From assembly GCF_032116555.1 (NCBI RefSeq), contig NZ_CP134950.1:94621-158620 (forward strand): DNA of 64,000 nt. The letters run 5' to 3'. The notes under the pieces were generated by a model, which saw only the letters and a list, made by a program, of their open reading frames with translations, had not been told where the DNA came from and searched no databases. Below are positions 41,731 through 51,986 of this stretch, one piece after another; position 1 is the stretch's first letter; the number at the start of each line of letters is the position of its first letter. This DNA is from Halobaculum sp. XH14. Its GTDB lineage: Archaea > Halobacteriota > Halobacteria > Halobacteriales > Haloferacaceae. The position numbers and the translations under genes were made by a program.

Positions 41731-41952
41731 ATGAGACGCTTCGAAACCGGTGATTCGGTCCGAATCGATATCCCGGACGAGACAGATCCAGATCACGAGC
41801 GCCTCCATGGACGTCGAGGAACAGTCGTTGAGATCATCTCAGACGATGCGGGGGCTGTGACTGATGATCAACGAGAGGGCTATCTTTTTCGGGTTAAAAT
41901 CGCTAATGGTGACACCGTTGACGTCCGCTGGCGGGATCTTCGGCCAGTTTGA
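41731..41952 (+). CDS. Small SH3-like barrel protein
   Basis: A 73-residue protein with FETGDSVRIDIPDE, RLHGRRGTVVEIISD, then YLFRVKIANGDTVDVRWRDL, the strand order of KOW/SH3-like modules that bind RNA or protein. It starts seven bases after the membrane protein and is likely in the same operon. Its role is unknown; a regulator or adaptor of the TIR/membrane pair are both possible. Confidence 0.55.
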   Translation: MRRFETGDSVRIDIPDETDPDHERLHGRRGTVVEIISDDAGAVTDDQREGYLFRVKIANGDTVDVRWRDLRPV

Positions 41953-42031
41953 TTGGCTATTGTCTGGTGCTATTTCTGTAGGGAGGTCACTAAACACTAA
42001 GTTCGCGTACTGAATACATCTCTGCATTACG

Positions 42032-45000
42032 ATGCTCTCACTTCCTCCGCTTGTCGATAACGCTAACAGAACACTAGAAGACGCTTACAAGCGGATTATT
42101 CCTCAGATCGAGGAAGGCCGTATCGCAACTGGCTACTTTTATCTCTCAGGATTTGACCTCTACCGGGAAGACCTTGAAAACCTGGCTGACCCCGATGAGC
42201 TCGGCCACGCTCCGCTTCGGATTTTGATGGGCCGTCAGACGAATAGGGGAACTGCTGACGAAATCGGTGAGGGACAGAATCTCAAAGAGGAGCTCAAAAG
42301 AGAGGTGAGAGAAAGCATCTCGGAGCTGAATAACGCTCAAATTGGCCGACTAGACCGGCTACGAGACTTTATCGCCGAAGGCGAGGTGAGCGTCCGTGTG
42401 CGAAATCCTGAAAACGGTTACTTCCACGCAAAGGGTGCCTCATTTCGAGCGCCACTCGAAGATGACGAAGATTGGGGACAAGACGAGGATGAAGACACCC
42501 GCCCATGCGCTACAGTTGTCGGCTCCTCGAACTTCACCAAGAGCGGCCACCAGAACAACATCGAGCTGAACCTCACGAGTCAGGATCGACACAAGGCCGA
42601 AGCGTTCGAGGAGTGGTACGACAACCAGTGGGCCAACGCCGAGGAGTTCAGTGAAGAGATCATCCGAATCATCGAGAACAGCGAGGAGTACCAGGACTGG
42701 AAGGAACAGCAGGAGGACGAGTCCGACCAGGAGACGTCATCTGAGGAGCTGGGCACGTATCTCGAACCGTTCGAGCTCTACAAGCTGCTCGCCTACGACG
42801 AACTGAGTGGGAACGTCAACATCCGTGACAGCCCACTGTACTACTTCCAGAAGCTCGGGTACGAGAGTGCAAAGGAAAAGCTTTCACAGTTCAACGGGTG
42901 CATCGTCTCCGACTCGGTCGGCCTGGGGAAATCATTTATTGGCGGTGAACTCCTCCACGACTACCGCCAACGTGGCGACCACTGTCTCCTCATTGTCCCG
43001 GCAAACCTGACTGATCAGTGGGAAGACCTACTCCAGAACGACACTGACGAAGACGGCAATCCGTACTTCGGGTTAGAGGTAGACGGCACGCACCTTGACG
43101 TGATGAGTATCAGCAAGTTCCAGAATCTCTCCTACGACGAGGTGCAGGACCTCAAAGACGAGTTCGACGTCCTGCTTATCGACGAGGCTCACCGGTTCCG
43201 GAACTACGGGAAATGGCGACCGAATCCGGACCACGATGATGACTACAAGGGGACGCGACGACACGCGAATCTCAGGCAACTCCGCGGAAAGACGATGATT
43301 ATGCTGACCGCGACCCCGATTAATAACAGCGCTACCGACCTAAAGAACCTCATCAGCTTGTTCACCAGCCCGGAGGAACTTCGGAACAAGGCGTCACTCG
43401 ACTTTGATGCGTTCGACGAATATATCGAACTCTCGGAGACGCGAAAACGCATCGCATCCGGGAAAGAGGAGGTCGGCGACGACGAACAGCAAGAAATCAC
43501 CGAGCAGCTCCAGCGACACTCCTCTGAGATTTCGAATATCCTGAACGAAGTGATGGTTCTCCGGACGCGCAAGCACGTCAAAGATCAGATTCAGGACAGC
43601 GAAGACTTCGAGATGAGCTTCAAGCCGCCGAAACTCAACAAGCAACAGTACTCCCTGCCGGCGGCCTACCAGCCAATATATCGGATGCTTCCCGACGTGA
43701 TGGACGCCCTCCACCTTCCCCACATCACAGTCAAAAATCCGAAAGCAGGGAGCACGCTGAAAGCCCTCTACAAGCTGAACCTCCTCAAACGGCTCGAGTC
43801 CTCAACGTACGCGTTCGTCCAGTCGATCGAGACGCTGCATCAGAGCGAACGCCAGCTTCTCGGCCTTCTTGGTGAACTCCCTGAGGACGAAGATATCGAT
43901 ATGCTCCGAACTGTTCGGGAGGGAGATGACTCTGAACTCGGTGACTTTGTCGAAGGAGCCGACGCTGCTGAAGATCTCGAACAAACACTCGAAGAATTTG
44001 GTTTCGATACCACCGCTATTCAATCGGAAGAAGGAGCTGATACCGAGGGAGATGAACTGGCAGACGCCACCATCGGCGAGGTGAAGACGTACATTAGGGA
44101 GGACCTCACTCTTCTATCGTATTTCCTCTCGCAGTTCATCGGTGATGTCGCCCGGGATGCGGGTGATGTGAGTGATTATGCGGTTTCCACGCGGCAATGG
44201 CTCGCTGACCACGACGCTGGTGTCCTCCCAGATATTCCTGAAGAAGAGATGAATCCGATTCTCTACCCGAATAGTGACTTGAGCGAAGTCGACCCTGCCA
44301 CACGCGACTTTTACGAGGCCGTCTTTTCACTCCGCGAGTTCCGCGACCCGAAGATCGACCGACTTGCAGATGTCCTCACGAATCACGATCAGAAGGTGCT
44401 CATCTTCACGCAGTATCGGGCAACTGCAGACTATGTCTATCGAACCCTCTGTGACAACGAGGATTCACCACTCACAGAGGCGAACAGTGCCGTCGTCAAG
44501 GGCGGTGACGAGAATAAGCAGGACATCATTCAACGCTTTGCACCCGAAGCGTCAGGCTACCAGCAAACGCTCGCCGAGTCGGGGGACTCAGAGCTACAGT
44601 ACGTAGTGGCCACTGACACGCTGAGTGAAGGGGTTAATCTTCAGGACGTTCATGTGGTGGTCAATTACGACCTGCCGTGGAACCCGATGCGGATTGTCCA
44701 GCGTGTCGGGCGAGTCGACCGGATCGGGAGTACCGCCGAGAAACACGTCCACAACTTCTACCCGGACGGCGACATCGAGGCGGCGATCAAGCTCCTGAAA
44801 CGCCTACAGGCAAAGATCAACGATATCGCGCTCATTGTCGGAAAGGAGAACAACATCCTTGATCCGAACGAAGATCAGGTTCTTGAAAAGACAGGTGTAG
44901 ATACGGAGAAGACTATCGGGGAATTACAGGTGGACGAGATCGAGGACTCTCTCCAGAAGTCTCGTGAAATTGACGACGTGAATGAACTCGACGACACGAG

Positions 45001-45838
45001 CAAGAATCCGCTCCTCCGCAATGCGGGGAGTAATGAACACGCTGCGTTCGAGCGGTACCTTCTGAAGCGAGAACTGAACGAGGATTACGACCTGACTGCG
45101 GAAGACTTCGAGTACGCTGAGGACTTCTTCGGTGACCCGCCGGAAGAACGGGAATTCCTCTACACGAATGTAACTGACCACGATGCAGGTCCTCGTCCGG
45201 GCGTATTCGCCCTTGCCCACCTCTGGTTCGACGATGATGACCACGAGTCCCCGCTTGGTCGCGTCCGTCGTGCTTTCTACTACAAGCCCTTCGCCGACGA
45301 GGTCAAAGAGCGGCCCGTGAGCACGCTCAACATTGACCCTTCAGTTGACGGCGAACCGATTACCGGAAATCCAGAGACGGTATTATCGAATCGCGGTGAG
45401 ATTCAAGCAGTACTTGACGAGCGTCTGGAGGTGATTCGAGAAGGCCAAGTTGAGGGTGCTTTCAAACAGGGAGAGGCCTTCTCGAAGGAACAGGAGACGA
45501 TCCTCGATTTCATCAGTCACTACGTTCAGCCGAACCACGGCGGTGAGCCAGCTCCTGTCGAAGAGTTCGAAACAATGGGAGAATGGGCTACCGACATCGA
45601 AGAGCGGCTGCAGGAGGTAAAGCTCGCGAACACGGATGAAGACCGAATTCTACGGGAGATCTTTCGCGAGAATGAGCAGTACGACTCCTTCCCAGAGTGG
45701 CCGACCGGGGAGTTCCTCAGTCAGCTTGAGGAGTTCTTGGAAGAGAACGTCGAAGCCTCTACTGAATACCAGACGAAACTGATGGGAGAGAGTGATGTAC
45801 AAGCGAAGCTCGTATGCTGGGGAGTTGTCGGACAGTGA
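42032..45838 (+). CDS. PLD-SNF2 helicase of a restriction-modification-like system
   Basis: A 1268-residue protein. Residues 20-215 are a phospholipase-D-like domain with YFHAKG (His132, Lys134) and GSSNFTKSGHQNN (Asn167), the half-site used by PLD nucleases. Residues 290-480 hold helicase domain 1 (DSVGLGKS, 294-301; DEAH, 384-387) and the second half has LSEGVNLQDVHVVVNYDLPW and VGRVDRIGS. It should move along DNA and cut through the PLD dimer. With the adenine methyltransferase beyond it, this forms a restriction system like, but not the same as, DISARM. Confidence 0.75.
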   Translation: MLSLPPLVDNANRTLEDAYKRIIPQIEEGRIATGYFYLSGFDLYREDLENLADPDELGHAPLRILMGRQTNRGTADEIGEGQNLKEELKREVRESISELNNAQIGRLDRLRDFIAEGEVSVRVRNPENGYFHAKGASFRAPLEDDEDWGQDEDEDTRPCATVVGSSNFTKSGHQNNIELNLTSQDRHKAEAFEEWYDNQWANAEEFSEEIIRIIENSEEYQDWKEQQEDESDQETSSEELGTYLEPFELYKLLAYDELSGNVNIRDSPLYYFQKLGYESAKEKLSQFNGCIVSDSVGLGKSFIGGELLHDYRQRGDHCLLIVPANLTDQWEDLLQNDTDEDGNPYFGLEVDGTHLDVMSISKFQNLSYDEVQDLKDEFDVLLIDEAHRFRNYGKWRPNPDHDDDYKGTRRHANLRQLRGKTMIMLTATPINNSATDLKNLISLFTSPEELRNKASLDFDAFDEYIELSETRKRIASGKEEVGDDEQQEITEQLQRHSSEISNILNEVMVLRTRKHVKDQIQDSEDFEMSFKPPKLNKQQYSLPAAYQPIYRMLPDVMDALHLPHITVKNPKAGSTLKALYKLNLLKRLESSTYAFVQSIETLHQSERQLLGLLGELPEDEDIDMLRTVREGDDSELGDFVEGADAAEDLEQTLEEFGFDTTAIQSEEGADTEGDELADATIGEVKTYIREDLTLLSYFLSQFIGDVARDAGDVSDYAVSTRQWLADHDAGVLPDIPEEEMNPILYPNSDLSEVDPATRDFYEAVFSLREFRDPKIDRLADVLTNHDQKVLIFTQYRATADYVYRTLCDNEDSPLTEANSAVVKGGDENKQDIIQRFAPEASGYQQTLAESGDSELQYVVATDTLSEGVNLQDVHVVVNYDLPWNPMRIVQRVGRVDRIGSTAEKHVHNFYPDGDIEAAIKLLKRLQAKINDIALIVGKENNILDPNEDQVLEKTGVDTEKTIGELQVDEIEDSLQKSREIDDVNELDDTSKNPLLRNAGSNEHAAFERYLLKRELNEDYDLTAEDFEYAEDFFGDPPEEREFLYTNVTDHDAGPRPGVFALAHLWFDDDDHESPLGRVRRAFYYKPFADEVKERPVSTLNIDPSVDGEPITGNPETVLSNRGEIQAVLDERLEVIREGQVEGAFKQGEAFSKEQETILDFISHYVQPNHGGEPAPVEEFETMGEWATDIEERLQEVKLANTDEDRILREIFRENEQYDSFPEWPTGEFLSQLEEFLEENVEASTEYQTKLMGESDVQAKLVCWGVVGQ

Positions 45839-45846
45839 TTCGGGAG

Positions 45847-48152
45847 CTACGGTAGGGGCCCCTTCTGATCCAGTAAATCATATTTCTCCAAGACCAGATC
45901 GAAGTACATCTCGTCCATCAGCTTCGGATTCTCAACGCGATGGAAGTCGTCGAGGACAAACTTCACGTCACGACGTTCCAGGCCATACGCGTGGAATGCG
46001 GCCGCATCGATTTCAGCCTGTAATTCTCTGCGTTCTTGATCTTCTACCGCTGCCTCGATTCCGCCGAGTCGCTTACGCATTTCTTTGAATTCTTTCCCGT
46101 AACAGTTCAATCGGGCAGCTCGTTCAGCGATATAATGGAACCAGTCATCTCCGTCGGTGAGCCGTGGTAGCTGGGATTCCAATAGCTCGCGCTTGACGAT
46201 GTGCGTCTCGACTTTAGTTCGCATCAGGAAATCGAACGCAATGCTGTTCAGGAGTCCCGTTGCCACGAAGAGTTCTTGATCCGTAAATCGCCGGACGTAG
46301 GGTGACCGAAGTGGGGACTCTGTGAGGTGTTCCTCTTTAGGCTCAATAGCGAACGGCTTGAACGTGTTAATGGTGTGGAGACAGATGACGTCCTTCGGAA
46401 GTACCGTAGCAATTATCGTCCGCTCGTCCCGGGATCGAGAAACGTCTCGAATGCCGATTCGGTATTCAGTGCAATCGAGCAGGACATCTTCTTCCTCAAG
46501 TCCGTGACTACGGTGTTCTTCGAGTAGTTCATCTACGTATTGAACTTGAGACTTGCTCGTCTCTGAACCTCCAAAGGCGTCGTAGATTGCTCGTTTGAGG
46601 TTCCCCCGGTTGAATTTTTTCTCTCGAACACGGTACTGGGCACTATTCGGTGGATCGTACATCCCCCGACTCCAATACCGGGGGTTGTCCAAACTCTCTG
46701 TGTGGGTATTATCGTGTTCGAATTGGTGGATGTTCGCACCCCCATATACTGGATAATCAGCATTATCAGGGGAATCTTGCAATCGGTCTTTATCGGTGGA
46801 CTCGACGAATTCTTTCGTCAACATATCCACAGACCAAGCACCTCCGATATTCTCATCTAGAGGTGGTTGAGTGACTACCTTGCTGAGGACATCGGCTTCG
46901 ACTTGTGATGTGATCGAGGGGAAAATTCTACCCTCGGGAGAATAATTGAGAAGCACTTGTCGTGGGATTTCTGCGGCCACGTCCTCGATATTATAGACCA
47001 CGTCCATACTCCGTTGATTGAAAATACCTCGGAGTCGACTGGTCCTTCCACCATACTCAAATGTCAGAATTGCAAATCGGTACTGCCGATGTATCTGCTC
47101 AAAGATTCCCTTATTTTCGAATCCGATGAGGTTCTCTATGTCTGTGTGATCCAGTAGATGCGTTCGGAGGTCTTTCCCCATCACTCCCCCGAAGATAGTC
47201 CCCGGGAGGAGCAGACTCACCTTCACGCCGTCTCTGGAGAGTCTGAATACCCGCTCAAGAAATAGAGCCGAAAGTTCGTTCTTTGTCGGCATCGTTCGAC
47301 CCCCCACCACCGGAGATTGGAGCTTATAGACATCTCCCTGCGTGAAGAAGTCTGCCTGAGTTTCCATCGATTCCTTGTAGTCCTCCCATTCCCACGCAAC
47401 TTCAGGGCTTGAGAGGAGTTCTTCCATCACACCATCTTTTTCCTCCGACGGATAGGTACGGAACTGCTCATCGTAGCGGATGAAGAAGTCGTCGCGATTC
47501 GCGTAGAGCATGTCCCACGGCGGGTTCCCGATGAACACGTCGAATCCACCTCTCTCGAAGACATCGGCGAACTCCAACGGCCAGTGGAAGGGGGACCACT
47601 CCCGAATTTCCTCGATCGTTATGTCGTCAAAGCCAGCGTCTTGAAATTCTCGCTGAAGGATTTCATCAAATTTGTCCCGGTGTTCCTCTATTCTGTCTTC
47701 TGCCTCCTTCCGCCATTCTTGAGCTCAATACTGGTCTCCGCTTTCTTGTGCTTCTTGATGGCCTCTTTCACGTCCTCAAAACGAGTTTTCACTTCCCAAG
47801 AATCGAGATCGCTGTCTCCGTCTTCGTTACTTTCGATGTCCGTATCGAGTTGACCAATTAGGCTGTTGCCCTGTCGTACGTTGAAATCGATGTTGGGGAG
47901 CGGCTCCACCTCGCTCGGTTCATCCTCGATATCAGCGACCATCGACAACCAGAGCCTGAGCTTGCAAATCTCAACAGCACCTTCGTCGATATCGACTCCG
48001 TACAAATTGTTGAGTATGGCCGTTCGCTTTGCGTACAGTGATGAGGAGCCTTTTCCAGACTCGATTTCCTCAATCTCTTCTCGCGTTCTGGATTCTAGCT
48101 CCCAGCCTTGCCCTTCAGCTTCGAGCCGCTGGAAATACTCAATGCATTGCAT
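45847..48152 (-). pseudogene. Silent, frameshifted C-terminal cassette (B) of the methyltransferase
   Basis: On the minus strand this segment encodes a second version of methyltransferase residues 436-1207: MQCIEYFQRL from 48152, NPPW near 47525, a divergent recognition region, and a C-terminus (FHYIAERAARLNCYGKEF ... KGPLP) like that of cassette A. It has no start or promoter of its own. One frameshift, about one lost base near 47725, splits it into frames 48155-47688 and 47577-45847. It starts exactly at the inverted repeat, as a silent alternative cassette would. Confidence 0.75.
48097..48152 (-). repeat. Inverted repeat of the methyltransferase switch, left
   Basis: These 56 bases are the exact reverse complement of 49620-49675. 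The first base of silent cassette B is the outer end of the repeat. Beyond each end the two copies differ at once. Confidence 0.9.
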
Positions 48153-49619
48153 CAACTGAGCGTCTCGCTATTGGCTGTTTTCGACTTGATTTACGAATGC
48201 TCGTGAAATGCGAGCTGCTTCTTGCATACTACGCAACGGGAGGATTGACCAGTTCAGTCGAAAGTCACCCTCGTATCCATCATTTTCATATGAGTAAAGC
48301 AACTTTCAGGTGGTATGACTCTCCAGCAGATCACCGCATCCGATATCGCGGGCTGGGACTCTTTACAGGATATAGCGAACTCCTTTGAAAAACGCGGGCT
48401 CAAACCACGCCCGAAACTTGGGGGCGATAACGAACTCGTAGTCCAGCTTGATGATGACGAATTCATCGTCATCGTCAATGCTGGCCCCGGTGAGACTGCC
48501 ACGGACTTCAAACCGGAAAATCGCTCACGGCATACCAACCTCGTTGCCACCAACGATTTCGAGACCTTCACCTTCATTACGCGAGTCCGAAGCTGGGAGG
48601 GGCAGCAGCACGGTCGAATTAAGCATCAAAAGATTTCGTTCTCGAAGGAGCAGTTCACGCGGGACAGCGGAGAGAAGAACACTATTCTCCAGAAGCTGAA
48701 CTCGATCGAGTACGGTTCCTCTGCTGCGATATACGATACGCTCTACGACACGCAACAGGTCGTCAAAGAGTTTTATGAACAGTTCGAGGAACTCCGGACG
48801 GATCTCATTCAAGAGGTCACGGGCATTCCCGACGACCGTGGTGACGCGAAGCAACGATATGTGCAGGTCATTCTTGACCGGATGATATTCCTATACTTCA
48901 TCCAAGAAAAGCGCCTCCTTGATCGGAACCCGAACTACCTTCACGAACAGCCGAATGAAGTCGTTGACGAGGGCGGTGACCACTACGAAGAGTTCTACGA
49001 ACCGCTCTTCTTCGAATACCTCGCAGAAGACAAGCAGAACCCTGATTTCGGTAGTCTTCCGTACTTGAACGGTGGCTTGTTCGCAAGGAATCCTGTCGAA
49101 GAGGAGTTCCAGGACGCGAAGTTAGGTGGCCCTGCCGAGAAAACGAACGAGCTCTTCGACGATATCCTCGACTTCCTCTCCGACTGGAACTGGAACGTAG
49201 ACGAACGACTCGATATCGTCGATCCCAAGAACCTCTCCCCAGCGATATTGGGCCACATCTTCGAGCAAACGGTCAATCAGAAGGAGATGGGGGCGTACTA
49301 CACACCGGAAGAAATCACGGGGTTCATGGCCCGACGGACGATCCATCCATATCTGCTCGATCAACTCAACGAGGCTGTGGACGCAGACTACGACGAGATC
49401 GACAATGTGTTCGGATTCCCCGTGCCCGAGGCAGATAGTAGCGCAGGAGCTGTTGCCGATGGTGGAACTATAACTCAGCAAGTTCCAACGGGAAACGTCC
49501 AGACCAGCCATGTGGAGACTCTATACCACGACATTCTGAAGGAAGCACACATTCTCGATCCCGCCGTAGGAAGTGGCGCCTTCCTGCTCGCCGCACAGGA
49601 GGTGCTGATGGACCTATAC
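48153..49619. mobile_element. Invertible segment: promoter plus N-terminal module
   Basis: The region between the 56-bp inverted repeats holds about 160 bases of promoter and codons 1-435 of the methyltransferase. Recombination between the repeats would flip it and join the same N-terminus, in frame, to cassette B on the minus strand. Actual inversion is inferred from layout and was not observed. Confidence 0.6.
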
Positions 49620-51938
49620 ATGCAATGCATTGAGTATTTCCAGCGGCTCGAAGCTGAAGGGCAAGGCTGGGAGCTGGAGAGTCGTAGTCGTGAGGAATTA
49701 GAACGTATCGAGGGTGGGCATGGTGGGGAGTCGCTATACGCCAAACGCTCGATTATTCTGGATAATCTCTACGGGGTGGATATCGACGAGGGCGCTGTGG
49801 AGATCTGTAAACTCCGTTTGTGGCTCTCGATGGTTGCGGATATCGAAGACGAGCCAGGGGAGGTCGAACCGCTCCCGAATATTGATTTCAACATACGGCA
49901 GGGGAACAGTCTAATTGGATTTACAGATCTCATCGAAACCGTCAATGAACAGGGTGATACCTCACTCACAAACTATGGAATCGGTGAAGAAACACCGGTT
50001 AGCGAGTATTATGAGGACGTAATCCACGCTCAGCGGAAACACAAACGGGCAAATTCCTCAAAAGAAGCAACCAACGCCCGTCGTCAGGCAGAGTCGCTCA
50101 TCACCAGCTACAGTCAGAATCTGGACAACAAGGTGCTAGATGAGTTCCATAATGCCGGCGCTGAAATCACTCTGGATCAAGTTCAAGAATTCCACCCCTT
50201 TCATTGGATTCTCGAATTCGCGCTAGTCTACGACCAGGGAGGTTTTGATCTTATTATCGGGAATCCTCCTTGGGACCAGCTTCGAGCGAGTCGCGATGAT
50301 TACTTCGTCAAGTTTGATGAGCAGTTCCGGTCCCGGATGCCTTCGAATAAGGACGAGATGCAGAAACAGCTGCTGGAAGACGAGGAGATTGCCGAGGGAT
50401 GGGAGGAGTATCAAGAGCAGATAGAGAAGCAAATGCGGTACTTCACTGATGGTTCTGAATACATCCTCCAGAAACCTGTTATTGATGGACGGAAGGATCC
50501 AAATGAAAACAATCTTGCGGCACTCTTCTTTGAGAGATTGTTCGAACTCGTGAGCGACGAGGGGTATGTAGCGCAAGTTCTACCCGGAGTGATCTTCAGT
50601 GGCTCTTTCTCGAAAGATCTCCGGATGAAACTTTTGAATGATGCGGAAATACAGTCGTTGGTTGGCTTCGAGAATCATGGAATATTCGGTGATCTTCATC
50701 GACAGTATCAGTTCGCTGTTCTCACGTTCAAGAACCAGGGGGAGTCGGAGCAAATCAAGGGAATATTCGATCAACATGATGTTTCTGTCCTCCGTCATTT
50801 CGACGAAAAAGCGGTTGAGATCCCACGAGAAGTACTAACCCAATATTCGTTGAAAGCGCGGATATTCCCCAATATTACCCATCCTGAGGAAGTGGGTATC
50901 TTGGAGAGTATTGTCTCACACCCTCCGTTGGGAGAAAAAATCGACAATAAATGGAACGTCACTCCGCACCGTGAACTGGATCGATCACGGGCGTCTGACC
51001 GCTTCGTCGAAGAGGAAAATGAAGGTGACTACCCTGTGTACGGTGGAGCAAACATTCACCAGTTCCAGCACGACAATACGTTCGATTCGAGTCTTGATTC
51101 CCCTTCACTATGGAGTGTCGATGAAGATCAGCCTGATCTGAGCGCTAAATACCGTGTTCGGGAACGGGCGTACAACGGTGGAACGCCGAAAAAGGACATA
51201 TACGAAGCGTTTGGTGGACCGAAGACCAGCAAATCACAGAAGGGATTCGTCAACGATCTTCTTCAGGAACACCGTGGACAGGACCTCTGTATGGATGACC
51301 TCCTTCCAGACTTCACGGAATACCGGATTATCTACCGAGATATCGCCCGACCTACCGACGAACGGACAATGATTTCGACTGTGTTACCCAAAGGGCTCGT
51401 TTGTGTTCACACACTCCAGACATTTTCGCCATATGAAGTCAATCCGGAGCAGGACGATCTCTCAGAGTATCCCCTGCGTTCAATCTATGAACGTGCCTAC
51501 GATGACAAGGAACTGTTCGTCATCACCGGTTTACTGAACAGCATTCCGTTCGATTACCTAATGCGGACGAAGGTCGATTCACACATTGTCCGGTTCAAAC
51601 TGGAAGAATCACAGGTCCCGCGTCTCACAGAGGGCGACAACTGGTTCCACTATATTTCTGACCGGGCGGCCCGACTCAACTGCTACGGTAAGGAGTTCGA
51701 GGAGATGCGGGAACGGCTCGGCGGAATTGATCCCGCTAAAGAGGAATCAGAGCGTCGGCGACTTCAGGCCGAAGTTGATGCAGCTTCTTTCCACGCCTAC
51801 GGACTCGATAGGGAGGAAATGCAGTTCGTTCTTGATGACTTTCATCGGGTGTCGAATCCTCGAATTATGACGGAAGCGTACTTCGAGAAGGTCGCTGAGA
51901 AATACACTCATCTTGGAGACGTAGGGCCAATGGAGTAA
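48315..51938 (+). CDS. Eco57I-like adenine-specific DNA methyltransferase (cassette A joined)
   Basis: A 1207-residue protein. Residues 1-250 are an unrecognised N-terminal domain; residues 320-335 carry KEMGAYYTPEEITGFMA; motif I is ILDPAVGSGAFLL near residue 413; LYGVDIDEGAVEICKLRLWL follows; motif IV is GNPPWDQL (Asn650). Residues 760-1060 form the likely target-recognition region. It methylates adenine N6 at an unknown site. The first 435 residues, including motif I, are constant; motif IV and the recognition region belong to switchable cassette A. Its partner is the PLD helicase. Confidence 0.85.
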   Translation: MTLQQITASDIAGWDSLQDIANSFEKRGLKPRPKLGGDNELVVQLDDDEFIVIVNAGPGETATDFKPENRSRHTNLVATNDFETFTFITRVRSWEGQQHGRIKHQKISFSKEQFTRDSGEKNTILQKLNSIEYGSSAAIYDTLYDTQQVVKEFYEQFEELRTDLIQEVTGIPDDRGDAKQRYVQVILDRMIFLYFIQEKRLLDRNPNYLHEQPNEVVDEGGDHYEEFYEPLFFEYLAEDKQNPDFGSLPYLNGGLFARNPVEEEFQDAKLGGPAEKTNELFDDILDFLSDWNWNVDERLDIVDPKNLSPAILGHIFEQTVNQKEMGAYYTPEEITGFMARRTIHPYLLDQLNEAVDADYDEIDNVFGFPVPEADSSAGAVADGGTITQQVPTGNVQTSHVETLYHDILKEAHILDPAVGSGAFLLAAQEVLMDLYMQCIEYFQRLEAEGQGWELESRSREELERIEGGHGGESLYAKRSIILDNLYGVDIDEGAVEICKLRLWLSMVADIEDEPGEVEPLPNIDFNIRQGNSLIGFTDLIETVNEQGDTSLTNYGIGEETPVSEYYEDVIHAQRKHKRANSSKEATNARRQAESLITSYSQNLDNKVLDEFHNAGAEITLDQVQEFHPFHWILEFALVYDQGGFDLIIGNPPWDQLRASRDDYFVKFDEQFRSRMPSNKDEMQKQLLEDEEIAEGWEEYQEQIEKQMRYFTDGSEYILQKPVIDGRKDPNENNLAALFFERLFELVSDEGYVAQVLPGVIFSGSFSKDLRMKLLNDAEIQSLVGFENHGIFGDLHRQYQFAVLTFKNQGESEQIKGIFDQHDVSVLRHFDEKAVEIPREVLTQYSLKARIFPNITHPEEVGILESIVSHPPLGEKIDNKWNVTPHRELDRSRASDRFVEEENEGDYPVYGGANIHQFQHDNTFDSSLDSPSLWSVDEDQPDLSAKYRVRERAYNGGTPKKDIYEAFGGPKTSKSQKGFVNDLLQEHRGQDLCMDDLLPDFTEYRIIYRDIARPTDERTMISTVLPKGLVCVHTLQTFSPYEVNPEQDDLSEYPLRSIYERAYDDKELFVITGLLNSIPFDYLMRTKVDSHIVRFKLEESQVPRLTEGDNWFHYISDRAARLNCYGKEFEEMRERLGGIDPAKEESERRRLQAEVDAASFHAYGLDREEMQFVLDDFHRVSNPRIMTEAYFEKVAEKYTHLGDVGPME
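49620..49675 (+). repeat. Inverted repeat of the methyltransferase switch, right
   Basis: A 56-base stretch inside the methyltransferase gene (codons 436-454, MQCIEYFQRLEAEGQGWE) that matches 48097-48152 in inverted orientation without a mismatch. The flanking codons differ between cassettes, so the repeat is the only perfect block. Confidence 0.9.
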
Positions 51939-51986
51939 CTTCTTAGCTAGCACTACGCCGGTTCATGAATGTTAGTCCATTCAGGC

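Noticed and set aside
45847..48155. Two separate genes (155 and 576 residues) for a second methyltransferase
   Set aside because: Neither has a proper start or motif I; together they match the C-terminal part of the intact enzyme, begin exactly at the inverted repeat and are split by one frameshift.
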